This document shows positions 37,301 through 42,758 of a DNA stretch of 64,000 bases, piece after piece. The position numbers were made by a program, and so were the translations under genes. Under the pieces are notes generated by a model that worked only from the letters and a program-made list of their open reading frames with translations, made no database searches and was not told where the DNA came from. Position 1 is the stretch's first letter, and each line of letters opens with the position of its first letter. The stretch is from contig CM046295.1 of the NCBI GenBank assembly GCA_025267735.1, forward strand, positions 24,166,716 to 24,230,715. The letters run 5' to 3'. This DNA is from Mactra quadrangularis. Its lineage: Eukaryota; Mollusca; Bivalvia; Venerida; Mactridae.

Positions 37301-37911
37301 AGGGACAGGTCACATGAGAGAGATAGATCGTACGACAGAGATCGTAATCGTGACAGGGACCGAGGTGATTGGAACCGAGATCGTAACAGAGACCATAATA
37401 GACAACATGATCATAGGTAAATATATTGTTCGTTCTAACACAAAACACACATTATGATGATCAGAAGTACATGTTGTTTGCTCTAATTTTTTACCACATG
37501 TCATGCGCATTATTGGCATATATTATGTCTCATTGTATTTATTCTAACTTTAAACACGCATGTGTTTGACATGTGTATCATAAAACTGTCTACCCTATTA
37601 TTCATAATGAATCAGTTTCTGCCTTGTGTTAACACATTGTGACATCTATTACATCTGATGTATTTTTTACCTACATACATGATTTGTCTATTTTTAGAAG
37701 TGGTGGTGGTAGTGGCTATGGTCACCAAGACAACAGAGATCGTGGTTACCGAGGAGGTCATCAAGGTCACCGTGATGGTTACCGTGGTAACAGAGATCAT
37801 CAGAACCGAGGTGGACATCATCAAGATCGTAATTTTAATCGTAACTATAATAATCGTGGTGGTGGATACAATCAGAACTACCGTGGCGGATACAGGGGAG
37901 GTTACTATTGA
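1910..37911 (+). CDS. POGZ/ZNF280-like giant zinc-finger protein (16 exons, 5' incomplete)
   Basis: This is the whole-gene entry. Spliced exons are 1910-16318, 21296-21385, 23482-23570, 25058-25228, 26449-26724 (or 26548-26724), 27693-27924, 28977-29160, 30320-30504, 31123-31185, 31944-32012, 32486-32503, 34228-34268, 34758-35717, 36551-36780, 37201-37416 and 37698-37911. Every junction keeps frame and gives 5,814 residues (5,781 with the downstream exon-5 acceptor), lacking only the start. A short motif like the 'DDFYYG' of vertebrate POGZ, the six serial C2H2 fingers and the following HP1-binding-type finger region identify the family, which consists of nuclear chromatin-associated proteins. 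Vertebrate POGZ ends in CENP-B-type HTH and DDE domains; here the HTH-like repeats precede the fingers, no DDE domain is seen, and the C-terminus is RD/RS- and RGG-rich. Family assignment is confident; ortholog status (POGZ versus ZNF280) is not. Confidence 0.85.
3511..3783 (+). repeat. Coding 30-nt tandem repeat (10-residue unit)
   Basis: About nine imperfect copies of a unit translating as KEQDSxQSVA. The repeat is in frame inside the giant exon and keeps the frame because the unit is a multiple of three. Copies vary mainly at residue 6 of the unit (I, L, T, R, V). Confidence 0.85.
4660..5240 (+). other. Cys/His-containing globular region with following helix
   Basis: Unlike its disordered surroundings, this part has aromatic and hydrophobic residues, a CDKC pair, a distant H-x4-C (HRHKKC), and then a heptad-like ISFLKRKL helix. 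More Cys/His follow (CKELCK, CECHKK). It could be an atypical zinc-binding fold followed by a short coiled coil. I do not recognise a named domain. Confidence 0.45.
6226..6264 (+). other. SUMO-interaction-like motif
   Basis: The giant exon encodes VICISDTDDEED here: a hydrophobic V-I-x-I core followed directly by Ser and acidic residues, the layout of a SUMO-interaction motif. Function is inferred from the motif alone. Confidence 0.5.
8803..8844 (+). repeat. GAT/GAC run encoding 14 aspartates
   Basis: Fourteen consecutive GAT/GAC codons in frame. Mixed codon use (five GAT, then alternating GAC/GAT) argues against a fresh single-triplet expansion. Confidence 0.9.
12367..12483 (+). other. Two further SUMO-interaction-like motifs
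   Basis: VINLVSDDEVV (near 12370) and TIVISDDCQTE (near 12448) repeat the hydrophobic-core-plus-acidic layout of the motif at 6226. Several such motifs in one nuclear protein suggest multivalent SUMO binding. This is inference from sequence only. Confidence 0.5.
16600..19076. mobile_element. hAT-family DNA transposon, degenerate (2.48 kb)
   Basis: The ends are CAGGGGTGTGA at 16600 and its inverse at 19066-19076. They are flanked by the identical 7-bp AACTTGC at 16593-16599 and 19077-19083, close to the 8-bp duplication typical of hAT. Inside, about 18175-18220 on the + strand translates as TATVERVFSIMNS, the characteristic C-terminal dimerisation signature of hAT transposases, but stops surround it. 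The subterminal ends are rich in CCGCGG and GGCCCC palindromes. It lies in the first visible intron of the POGZ-like gene. The transposase is dead. Confidence 0.8.
19421..19590 (+). repeat. tRNA-derived SINE (type D) head plus conserved middle
   Basis: The head has an A box (GCGTGGCCTAGCGGTAATG), an anticodon-loop region (GACTGGTAATC, Thr-like) and a B box (GGTTCGAATTCC). It is followed by 'ccttgagcaaggagcttgat', a block of the kind shared by many metazoan SINEs. No clear tail was found. Confidence 0.65.
19878..20176. mobile_element. G/C-terminal MITE, copy 1
   Basis: The same element is at 45948-46213. The start carries 'gacccaggattttttctagg' and G-runs; the end carries C-runs followed by 'gctagatccgcctatg'. 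The ends mirror each other around a GGATCC-type core. The interior, with the CATTAAATCTATGTTAAGCA phrase, is conserved between copies. Confidence 0.65.
20550..20700 (+). repeat. tRNA-derived SINE remnant
   Basis: A head with a degenerate A box ('gcagtggtccagttgtagga') and B box ('agggtttgaacctca') is followed by 'ccttaagcaagatagttact', related to the middle block of the SINE at 19421. Old and diverged. Confidence 0.5.
20762..21223. mobile_element. Tc1/mariner-type MITE with internal 34-bp array
   Basis: Terminal inverted repeats start CACTGCCCTCCAAAAGTTC and end GAACTTTCAGAGGGCAGTG, each bordered by TA (20760-20761, 21224-21225), as expected for Tc1/mariner targets. Inside, a 34-bp unit containing CATTCAAAATTTACATTGAA is repeated four times (about 20788-20930). 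There is no transposase. It sits 72 bp upstream of exon 2. Confidence 0.8.
21296..21385 (+). CDS. POGZ-like gene, exon 2
   Basis: Acceptor TTTCAG ends at 21295; donor GTATGT starts at 21386. It begins with two bases that complete the codon opened by the G at 16318 (GCA, Ala) and ends one base into a codon. It encodes a short linker with GPPAKKKNVK, a basic NLS-like stretch. Phase agreement with both neighbours is the main evidence that the giant exon and the finger exons are one gene. Confidence 0.8.
21404..21840 (+). repeat. SINE type B, dimeric head with tripled flank
   Basis: Two tRNA-like heads (CCCGGCTAGCTCAG at about 21428; CTTGCTAGCTCAG at about 21525), each with a GGGTTTGATTCCC-like B box. 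The second continues into a full body ending 'ttaaacccaaccaaaacaaa'. The flank 'tacacgcattagtccta' occurs before head 1, between the heads, and in altered form after the tail (about 21838). Confidence 0.75.
21850..22990. other. Intron sequence without recognised content
   Basis: Part of intron 2 of the POGZ-like gene. It shows diverged internal repeats of 'ctgacctttgctattatatc' (about 21936 and 22200) and CCCCT-rich stretches near 21980-22010. No supported gene. Confidence 0.5.
22990..23195 (+). repeat. SINE type B, degenerate, 3'-truncated
   Basis: The head 'tgatagctcagttagtagca' and the body phrase 'gccattctccctcctaccac' followed by 'gcagttgtcagtcactga' match the other type B copies. The copy stops before the usual ttaaaccc tail. 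Confidence 0.65.
23259..23318 (+). repeat. Short tandem repeat, 3 units
   Basis: Three imperfect copies of about 20 bp around 'ggaaccacaatggaaac'. Confidence 0.6.
23482..23570 (+). CDS. POGZ-like gene, exon 3 (YYYG motif)
   Basis: The acceptor follows a TTA-repeat tract (AG at 23480-23481); the donor is AAG|GTAAAA. It completes the codon opened by exon 2 (GAT) and ends in phase 0. It encodes WIPLDEYYYGTHDGDAG and ends YRFK. The D-E-YYYG segment just before the first finger matches the DDFYYG block that precedes the fingers in vertebrate POGZ. Confidence 0.85.
23575..24240 (+). repeat. 46-bp minisatellite, interrupted by a MITE
   Basis: Six or more copies of a unit containing 'tttacattgacctggtattg' start right after the exon-3 donor. 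The array is broken at about 23867-24138 by an inserted element and resumes to about 24240. Confidence 0.85.
23867..24138. mobile_element. MITE with ATACCCCCGC / GCGGGGGTAT ends inserted in the minisatellite
   Basis: Ends are ATACCCCCGC near 23869 and GCGGGGGTAT ending about 24107, with a short 'agtgagcattagctcacag' tail. An internal CCGT run (tccgtccgtccgtccg) lies at about 23926-23945. Array units flank it on both sides, so it landed after the array formed. Confidence 0.7.
24240..24440 (-). pseudogene. Ty3/gypsy-like RNase H relic
   Basis: The minus strand reads IGDTHFDLIVDHQTI, close to the 'F-x-(L/V)-x-TDH' block of gypsy-type RNase H, with an upstream EGLCCQTHL segment where the family has a Cys/His-rich helix. 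No neighbouring pol domains are visible here and the frame is decayed beyond about 90 codons. Retroelement remnant, non-functional; described only. Confidence 0.35.
24485..24935 (+). repeat. Dispersed GCCCTAAATTT-type internal repeat
   Basis: The word 'gccctaaattt' and variants ('ggccctaaatttg', 'agccctaaattgc') recur at least six times with 'ccctgaaaa' spacers. It looks like a decayed repeat; I do not recognise the element. Confidence 0.45.
25058..25228 (+). CDS. POGZ-like gene, exon 4 (zinc fingers 1-2)
   Basis: Acceptor ATTCCAG, donor AAG|GTAAAT, phase 0 at both ends (57 codons). Finger 1 is CWYC-x12-H-x3-H. Finger 2 is CKHCYKQFDTPFEMQTH, whose second His comes from exon 5. The CxHCYxQFxTPF signature is shared with vertebrate POGZ/ZNF280. 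Confidence 0.9.
25390..25613 (+). repeat. SINE type C (tRNA-Arg-like head)
   Basis: A head with GGTGTAGTTGTTAGCATG (A box) and CGGGTTCGAGCCTGG (B box) and the anticodon-region phrase GTCTGACATCGAATC. The body contains 'cctcgtggtagggtaaatta'; the tail is 'gaataagcaaacaaacaaaa'. Its head matches the tRNA-like unit at 28173. Confidence 0.7.
25614..26424. other. Intron 4, no recognised content
   Basis: AT-rich intron. Nothing with coding or transposon signatures was seen. Confidence 0.5.
26425..26622 (+). repeat. 99-bp direct duplication spanning the exon-5 splice acceptor
   Basis: Copies are 26425-26523 and 26524-26622, starting at CATATG, followed by a third partial CATATG at 26623. Each contains the pyrimidine-poor tract, TATTACAG and the first 75 coding bases. 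Acceptors end at 26448 and 26547. Confidence 0.95.
26449..26724 (+). CDS. POGZ-like gene, exon 5 (zinc fingers 3-4), two possible acceptors
   Basis: Donor AAG|GTGAGT at 26725. Two in-frame acceptors exist 99 bp apart because of the tandem duplication; exon starts are 26449 or 26548. The downstream one gives canonical finger 3 (CRICEKDFPSQGDLVSH, H-x4-H) and finger 4 (CQLCQFRSSMYSDVVDH). The upstream one adds 33 residues: a second copy of the finger whose His spacing is broken (H-x8-H). Either start supplies the VH that finishes finger 2. The MPYVCQLCQFRSS block is strongly POGZ/ZNF280-like. Confidence 0.85.
26768..27055 (+). repeat. SINE type A, diverged
   Basis: Head 'gggtcgatagtgcagttggt' and B box 'cgggttcgaatcccacc', then the type A body (taggttaggtgatctggat) and tail, with many substitutions relative to 40039-40330. 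Confidence 0.8.
27440..27692 (+). repeat. 52-bp minisatellite made of the exon-6 splice acceptor
   Basis: Five units of about 52 bp with core 'aactcctcccattttctatt' end at the true acceptor. TTTCAG is present at unit ends 27484, 27640 and 27692; two units have TACAACAA instead. The last unit is the functional acceptor. Confidence 0.9.
27693..27924 (+). CDS. POGZ-like gene, exon 6 (zinc fingers 5-6)
   Basis: Acceptor TATTTCAG, donor CAAG|GTTAGT, ending one base into a codon. It opens with KH, finishing finger 4. Finger 5 is CLYCLRAF...HLLKH with 21 residues between the second Cys and first His instead of 12. Finger 6 is CGLCRLMFFNSIDVKTH-x4-H. The HLLCxYCLxxF block matches vertebrate POGZ, where this finger has normal spacing. 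Confidence 0.88.
28173..28247 (+). tRNA. tRNA-Arg(TCG)-like unit, gene or SINE head
   Basis: This 75-nt unit has a perfect 7-bp acceptor pairing (GCCGCGA with TCGCGGC), A box GTGGCGTAGTGGTTAGC, anticodon loop CTTCGAA (TCG), a B box within CGGGTTCGAATCCCG, and a T8 run about 25 bases downstream. The anticodon stem has one mismatch and the D arm pairs poorly. The same head sits on the SINE at 25390, so a SINE origin is quite possible. Confidence 0.4.
28363..28502. repeat. 140-bp foldback element
   Basis: The arms start AAATAACACATGGCAGTGAG and end with its exact inverse; pairing continues through GGGTGACAG, AGATTATCAACCC and ATATCAACC, with few mismatches, to a small loop near 28432. This is a typical long-hairpin MITE. 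Confidence 0.85.
28657..28976 (+). repeat. Degenerate copies of the exon-7 acceptor and exon start
   Basis: Sequence like 'atctccctttgatag' plus the exon start (ggaggaaagagtg) recurs at about 28657-28705 (ending GGACAG, then ggatgaaagagtg) and 28769-28815 (tgatatga, then tgaggaaagc). A second word, 'gggaagcaaccaat', recurs three times (about 28724, 28831, 28910). Confidence 0.65.
28977..29160 (+). CDS. POGZ-like gene, exon 7 (linker and first half of HP1-binding-type finger)
   Basis: Acceptor TGATAG, donor CAA|GTAAGT. It joins exon 6 to give GYSPGGKSDLG, a Ser/Lys linker, then LNCVECKMLMSS. In vertebrate POGZ the equivalent LECS block begins the HP1-binding zinc-finger region. Ends two bases into a Lys codon completed by exon 8. 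Confidence 0.85.
29180..29250 (+). repeat. Purine-only (G/A) tract
   Basis: A run of GGAAGGGG-type sequence about 65 nt long just after the exon-7 donor, interrupted by few pyrimidines. Confidence 0.8.
29493..29762 (+). repeat. SINE type B, 5'-truncated, exact target-site duplication
   Basis: Flanked by the identical 14-mer CACAGTAGGCTATG at 29479-29492 and 29763-29776. It contains the B box (GGTTCGATTCTCAGG), the type B body and the tail 'gttaaacccaacaaacaaa'. Confidence 0.85.
30075..30342 (+). repeat. About 54-bp tandem copies of exon-8 acceptor plus exon start
   Basis: Five units, each a 'ttttcactgttattttcac' tract, an acceptor or remnant (TTTCAG or TTTCTG), then GAAGTATATACACTGTAC, which is the start of exon 8. 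Intact AGs occur at 30107-30108, 30257-30258, 30264-30265 and the true site 30318-30319. Confidence 0.9.
30320..30504 (+). CDS. POGZ-like gene, exon 8 (HP1-binding-type finger)
   Basis: Acceptor TGTTTCAG, donor ATTG|GTAAGT. It encodes YIHCTMCRFATSCSVAYANH-x4-H, a C2H2 finger nearly superimposable on the HPZ finger of vertebrate POGZ, then a linker and the start of the last finger (YCACGFSSKYGNKI). In POGZ this region contacts HP1 proteins; that function is inferred here. Confidence 0.9.
30530..31070 (+). repeat. Two adjacent SINE type B copies, diverged
   Basis: Copy 1 (about 30530-30815) has a partial head (cagttggtagctcaaaagt) and full body. Copy 2 (about 30845-31068) is 5'-truncated, with the body from 'gcagttgtcagtcactgac' to 'gcgttaaacccaacaaaaa'. 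Confidence 0.75.
31123..31185 (+). CDS. POGZ-like gene, exon 9 (end of last zinc finger)
   Basis: Acceptor TTTACAG, donor GCAG|GTGTAT. It completes the last finger as C-x-C-x12-H-x3-C with ANHLVQCGKWTSFW. Vertebrate POGZ/ZNF280 has a corresponding terminal finger. Phase 1 at both ends. Confidence 0.82.
31355..31494. repeat. Foldback element, imperfect arms
   Basis: The left arm 'ttttttctcaactgtcaaaa' pairs with the right 'tttgacagttgggaaaaaat', continuing through 'gaataattttac'. About 140 bp in all. Confidence 0.65.
31944..32012 (+). CDS. POGZ-like gene, exon 10
   Basis: Acceptor TATATAG, donor CCTA|GTAAGT. It encodes ENKDEGSLLDMLGLVQKKTV, a short amphipathic segment after the fingers. Phase 1 at both ends, consistent with exons 9 and 11. 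The acceptor has a weak pyrimidine tract. Confidence 0.7.
32048..32360 (+). repeat. SINE type B, nearly full length
   Basis: Head 'ggctagctcagtcggtagct', B box region, body 'gcagttgtcagttactgaag', tail 'aaaacccaaccaaaccaaca'. Inserted 35 bp after the exon-10 donor. Confidence 0.8.
32486..32503 (+). CDS. POGZ-like gene, 18-nt micro-exon 11
   Basis: TTTGTAG acceptor and GGTAAGT donor bound 18 nt encoding about LNIPG. It is phase 1 on both sides, so it can be included or skipped without changing the frame. The strong donor supports it; transcript evidence would settle it. Confidence 0.5.
32510..33620. other. Intron 11, no recognised gene
   Basis: AT-rich. GATATCG/CGATAT words cluster at 32590-32660 and 32915-32955 in roughly inverted arrangement, perhaps the worn ends of an element. 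Nothing else was identified. Confidence 0.4.
33623..34182 (+). repeat. About 35-bp minisatellite
   Basis: Roughly fifteen variable copies of a unit containing 'accatattttactgtataca' followed by aaaagtaaatgaagt. It ends shortly before the exon-12 acceptor. Confidence 0.85.
34228..34268 (+). CDS. POGZ-like gene, exon 12
   Basis: Acceptor ATTACAG, donor GAA|GTAAGT. The 41-nt exon encodes IHNLSKKKAENVE; phase 1 in, phase 0 out. It joins correctly with or without micro-exon 11. Confidence 0.7.
34758..35717 (+). CDS. POGZ-like gene, exon 13 (highly acidic)
   Basis: Acceptor TTTCAG, donor GAG|GTATTG, 320 codons, phase 0 at both ends. Composition is dominated by Asp, Glu, Lys, Ser and Thr with many DDG, EDK and TDD words; it has no hydrophobic core and is predicted disordered. 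It is similar in style to acidic stretches of the giant exon, supporting a single gene. Candidate acidic chromatin- or histone-interacting tail; function unknown. Confidence 0.8.
36170..36480 (-). pseudogene. Ty3/gypsy-like reverse-transcriptase relic
   Basis: The minus strand carries the conserved MPFGLVN-type block and, further on, a degraded counterpart of the catalytic YxDD box in which the acidic pair is damaged. Stops and frame breaks interrupt it. It lies in the intron between exons 13 and 14. A related fragment is at 40440-41160. Non-functional retroelement remnant. Confidence 0.6.
36551..36780 (+). CDS. POGZ-like gene, exon 14
   Basis: Acceptor CTTTCAG, donor TACAG|GTATTG; phase 0 in, phase 2 out. 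It encodes Ser/Thr/Asp-rich sequence ending HRHGNQDNRSSSQGTSSSYR, the start of the Arg-rich tail. Confidence 0.78.
36905..36962 (-). repeat. SINE tail fragment
   Basis: The reverse of the shared tail: 'tttgttgggtttaacgccgt' then 'taggtcatataagcg'. No head. Confidence 0.6.
37201..37416 (+). CDS. POGZ-like gene, exon 15 (Arg/Asp/Ser-His repeats)
   Basis: Acceptor TTATTAG, donor ATAG|GTAAAT; phase 2 at both ends. It encodes repeated DRSHDSR units followed by alternating RDRNRD runs. Such RS/RD-rich tails are typical of RNA-binding or splicing-associated proteins and are not a feature of vertebrate POGZ. Confidence 0.8.
37698..37911 (+). CDS. POGZ-like gene, exon 16 (RGG C-terminus) and stop
   Basis: Acceptor TTTTTAG; completes an Arg codon from exon 15. 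It encodes RGG/RGY/GHR-rich sequence ending NYRGGYRGGYY and TGA at 37909-37911. RGG tails bind RNA and are arginine-methylation targets in other proteins; applied here by inference. Confidence 0.82.
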
Positions 37912-38830
37912 TTTATCCAAGGGAGATTATTACTAATGGAATCAACAATAGAGTTGTAGAACTTTGATATGAATACTCTTCATTTAAGTGAATTAGTCAT
38001 GAGTGATTTCTTTAAGGTGAAAAGAAAGGACTTTATCTTTTTACTGTTCAATCCCGTCTATTCACTTTTTACTCCCCTTCACATCAAAATGGCCGCCACA
38101 AGACATGTAATTAGTAAATAAACGGACTTTTTTAAAATTTCACATTTCAAACAAAACAATTGATGTTATTTCATGTATTTGAATGTCATAATTCATACAA
38201 CACTTGTATATATATTGTACATAAAATGTCAAGACTTATAATTTCATCGTTATTGTTCATTCTCCTTGTGTCTATATGCTTACATTAGTTTTGATATTTT
38301 TTATGATTTTCTACATGTTGTTAATGCTTTGTTTAGTTTTTTGTTGTATTTTGTAAATATTTTCTTGGTGCCACAATTTCATCATGTTTACTTTTTATTC
38401 ATTGATTCATTGAAATGAATGCTTCAGTTTGATAGGATGACTGAAATGTTATCTACATTTTGATTAGTAGCTGGCTAACACGTGATCATTGGTTGATTGT
38501 CCAATGTCAGACAGTTTATTATTTTGTTTGAAATTCAGAGTTAAATCAGTCTCTTTATTATACATGTAATCATGTTTTGAATTTATTTTCAGTTTTTTAT
38601 AGTCAGATTTTGTTTTTAAATGTTTAGTGTTAACTTAAATTGCTGTATGGACTTGTTTTTTAAAATCAAATTGGATTATATTTTGATCTACATTTTTGCA
38701 TTGCCTTGAATACAACGTTTTTATAGTTTCATTGTGGAAACTGTAAAAATCTTGTCAGTTTAAAAATAATAAAAAAGATCTGTATATTACATTAATAGTT
38801 CACTGTTTAATGAACATTTGTAATAAATAG
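37912..38830 (+). other. Probable 3' UTR of the POGZ-like gene
   Basis: Non-coding AT-rich sequence with AATAAA at 38117-38122, 38768-38773 and 38822-38827. Any could be the cleavage signal; the last two lie in a U-rich context. Confidence 0.55.
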
Positions 38831-38839
38831 TACCAATGA

Positions 38840-40022
38840 CATAACTCCTTTCATCTCATATCTTCCTCACTCTCAAGGTGACTTGACTGATTAGTGTACA
38901 TAAATGCTGTAAATATTGCATGTTGGAATATTTTTTGGTTTTCATTTAAACTCTCGTGTAATACAACTTCACAGCTTCTCCATTTTTGCACATCATATCC
39001 CAATTACTGTTTATATGTGGCACTTCGGTAACTAAGTTCTAAACTCAGCCAATAGATAAACTACAGTTACAGAGCCAGCCAGAAGGTATTTAGTCACAGG
39101 GCATGAATTCTATGTAACCTAATGACAAGTGGTGGCATACGTCCATACTGTCTTCTGATAGCATCCTCATGGTTGTGTAATCATTTTCATCATGTGTCAT
39201 TTAGCTGTACATTCCATATAATTCATGTAATATTTTAATCCACAACGTCGCCAGGTTTTCATGCATATGTTACAGTCAGCCAGTCACTGAACAAGTTTGT
39301 CATATAAATACTATGTCCAATCATTAAGTATCAGTCTGAATATATCATTTAAACAATGTCACTGCAGAATTATATATGTTTGTTTGAATGTATATGTTTG
39401 TATACTGCATAAAATGCTAGTATACGCCTTATAAATATTGATGATGAAAATTATAACTTTGTTTCTTTTCCTTTCTCCCTTACCAGTTTTATATATAGAT
39501 TAAAATACATGTATATGCCTACGAATTGTTACCATTAAGAGAACTGCTGGTATTATGATAGAAAATGTTATTTTTACTGGCACGAAGTCGATCGCATAAT
39601 TACTGCCATGGGATGTCGTCTCCAGAAGAGCTACTATTTCGCTCTCTACGGTAATTGACGTTTAGTAGTTGCTTGATCATCACTGGATTCAAATCAGAAC
39701 TGTATGAAAAAGTTGTAACCAGGAAGGTAGATTGACGTCAATTACGACATGTAGCTTCCCTAGGTATTTTCCATTCAGTTACTCTCGCGAAACTTTAAGT
39801 GGCAATACCACGTAACAATGTCATTATAAATGCTACTGTATGAAGAAGAAAACGGAGTAAATCCGCATGGACTCGGAGTTGTAAAATTTTTTAAGTATGT
39901 TAATTCTTGTCAGATTTCCATGATACCTACGTGGGCTAAGCAGAAAATGTACTTTGGAAAAACCAGGGCGCTATAATGAAGAGCCGTAGACATATTTTAA
40001 TAGAAATAACGTTAGTAGTTTT
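38840..40022. other. Intergenic, no recognised gene
   Basis: A near-palindromic pair around 39650 and 39730 ('gtaattgacg' and 'tgacgtcaattac') contains a perfect TGACGTCA at 39733-39740. No other supported feature. Confidence 0.4.
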
Positions 40023-40038
40023 TCCAGGGTGTTTGCAA

Positions 40039-40330
40039 CCCGGGTCGATAGCGCAGTTGGTAGCGCGTCGGGATTTGGATACTCGTGCCCGAGGGGGTGC
40101 GGGTTCGAATCCCACCTGGGGAGGTTATACCCTTCTATGAAAATTTGACAATAATGTCGATTTTCCTCCATTGATTAGATAATATGGAGAAGTTTCCGGC
40201 CTTGTGGAAGGGTAGGTGAGTACTGGTTATAGACAATGGTCCAGGAAAGCTAGGTTAGGTGCGCTGGACGCCGTGAAATGACCTAAATTGTGTTGATACG
40301 GCGTTAACTCAAATAAATATATAAATAAAC
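40039..40330 (+). repeat. SINE type A, full length with 16-bp target-site duplication
   Basis: Flanked by TCCAGGGTGTTTGCAA at 40023-40038 and 40331-40346. A box GATAGCGCAGTTGGTAGCGC, B box GGGTTCGAATCCC, body 'ccaggaaagctaggttagg', tail of AAAT repeats. This copy defines the unit length (292 bp). Confidence 0.92.
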
Positions 40331-40439
40331 TCCAGGGTGTTTGCAAAAAGTATAAAATTGGCGTTCGTGATGTGACGCGCGCTAAAGTATACTTCATTGC
40401 TTAGCCTCGCGTAGGTATCATGGCAATATGTGTCAAATG

Positions 40440-41160
40440 TTCTTAGAGAGTTTCCTAGTATATTAAAATATCATTTAGGTAAGCAGTCGTGAAATTATTC
40501 AAACCTTTTAATACCCGATTTATTCTTCAAAGATTGCTGGGGCATTGACCAGTACAAAGGGCATCAAATGATTTTTGTTTTGTTGGATTAATACATCGTA
40601 TAGATCATATTGGATATAACGGCGGTCAGTCAACCCACTTACTCCTCTTGGAAAGGCTAAATCTCGGGATTAAGCTGTTATCCAACTACTGGGCGCATAC
40701 GTTGTCAGTGACTGACAACTGCCCTACATAATTAAAAATCATTTGTAGGAGGAAGAATGGCCGTAGAAATAATTTCATGACCAAGCTCCATGACAGTATG
40801 CCCCGCCCGGGAATTTAAGCCACGATCCTTCGATCAGTAGACTTGCGTGCTACCAACTGAGCTAGCCGGACGGCTAACATCAATTTCAAGTGAAATAAAC
40901 CATCATAAAAAGTGGAAGCTGTTTAATGTACAAATTTTCGACCATTGACACTTGCCAATAACCAGACTTCAAATTTAAGGAGGTAAAAACCAAGTCTATC
41001 CCAATTGTGCAAGAATGTGATCGATACCCGACAATGGAATTTTAATGACCTTATTTATTTTTCGAAAATTGACCCAAAACCGTATTGTTCCATCTTAATA
41101 CTTCTTATCGACATTTACTACAGGTGTTGATAATACGATGTTGAATCACTTTTGTATGGG
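40440..41160 (-). pseudogene. Ty3/gypsy-like reverse-transcriptase relic split by a SINE
   Basis: The minus strand shows, in order, a FGSIF-like block, an IDHILAQLG block with a following LDLKSGYW-like remnant, and an MPFxLVNAPAIF block, the order of gypsy reverse transcriptase. Stops and indels are frequent. A type B SINE at about 40596-40879 interrupts it. Non-functional; not reconstructed. Confidence 0.65.
40596..40879 (-). repeat. SINE type B inserted in the gypsy relic
   Basis: On the minus strand: head 'ccgtccggctagctcagttg', B box region and body through 'gcagttgtcagtcactgac'. Clean insertion between two RT blocks, so younger than the retroelement. Confidence 0.85.
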
Positions 41161-41664
41161 TTAAAAACAGCAGATACAAATAACGTGTATATCAAGCATT
41201 ACTTTTTAAATATCATCAGCTACAAAATGTATATGATTTAACAAACATTCATACGTATATATTAACAATAAATAAAGACGTAAGGACTGTGTATAGTTAC
41301 AATGTTGTAACAATATAGAAATAACGGAGAAAGACATATACATTACAATAGTTTAAGTGACTCCACTGTGATCACCTCCAACAAAATCACTGATTATTGT
41401 GTACATGGATTACAATTGTACATCAAATTTCATTAATGATAGATAAGACAAACATCAAGTAGTTGGTGATCACATCTAACCGACCGTGCGTATAAACGTT
41501 AAACGTGTTAAATGATGCAAGCTCCATAACAGATGATGACTTTGGCTCATTGGTTGCTATCAGTGTTAACTTAAGTTGAAAGGAATTTCGGAAAAGGTTA
41601 TATGAATACAAGACAACATTAATACTAGCAATGATATGTGATATGTATTCTTAGAGAGAACACG

Positions 41665-42050
41665 TTACATGAGAGTTATGTATGGTATAGTGAAGATACA
41701 AGGTCATTATAGACTTAGTTAGGTCAATACTGAACTTCAGTTATATAGCATGTTATGTATGATATAGTAAAAATGCATGGTAAGGGTAGACGTAGAAAAG
41801 CTAGGTCTAAACTTAAGATCCTAAAGGTAAATAGCTAGTCATGTATCGCGTAGTGAAAATACAAGGTCATTATAGACGTAGACGGGTTAAGGCTGAACTG
41901 AGACTTATGGTAAATAGCTAGTATGATATAGTGAAAATACTAGGTCATTTGAACGTGGAAAAGTCAGGGCTGAACTAAAGGGACTTAAAGTAGATAGCTA
42001 GTTATGTGTGTTATTATAGACGCAGAAAAGTCAAGGCTAAACTTAAATGA
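41665..42050 (+). repeat. About 90-bp degenerate tandem repeat
   Basis: Four to five diverged units around 'agtgaaaatacaaggtcat', 'tatagacgtagaaaag' and 'aaatagctagt'. Confidence 0.65.
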
Positions 42051-42181
42051 GGCGTATCTAGAACTTCGTTAAAAATTGGAAGATATTTTATGGATATAAT
42101 TTGCTGCTAGATTTACGACGTTACTGAAGATAGAGCAGAAATAAAAGTTTCCAACCAAGATTTGTAAATTATGTAACACCT

Positions 42182-42198
42182 CCCCCCCCCCCCCCCCC
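42182..42198 (+). repeat. C17 homopolymer
   Basis: Seventeen consecutive C followed by GG. Length is likely uncertain in sequencing. Confidence 0.9.
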
Positions 42199-42758
42199 GG
42201 TGATCTTGCTTTGAATATGTCTCACTGCATCAATTAAAGTATAGGTAAATGAAGAAAATGAAGACTAAATAAAGTTTATTCAAATTATCTAAACTTATCT
42301 TACTATGATAAACACAAGACTAGCTTGAGAAATAATACATTTGTCATTTACTTTTAAACTATCTTACCGTGTTAGGTAATTAATATGTGCACTTATATAG
42401 TTTACATGTCTAAAGTCAACATCGTATACGCCTAATATCAGTATTATGTAACAAGTATATACAGTTAAAACGTACAAGTTTACAACTTTAGACTATATCA
42501 ACGATACACTTGATGTTATGTTATATTAAGGTAAAATAATCAGCGCCGAGTAGTGTACATCATTTACTGCGTTAAATTCTGACATCTTTTAAATTAACAA
42601 AACTCCTCTAAGTCATTACAGAAAAAATGAGGCTTATTACAGTTTTCTGGAAAGCTTAAGTCTCCAATAATAGCTGCTGTCAAACTTCGGGCGATATCGG
42701 GTCATGTCGACTGATTACGTGTGCGGATTTCGTCAACGTTAAAAATCGATAAAGATCG

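Noticed and set aside
1910..37911. DDE transposase domain expected from POGZ
   Set aside because: No exon with a DDE-like block was seen before or after the fingers; the tail is acidic and RGG-rich instead.
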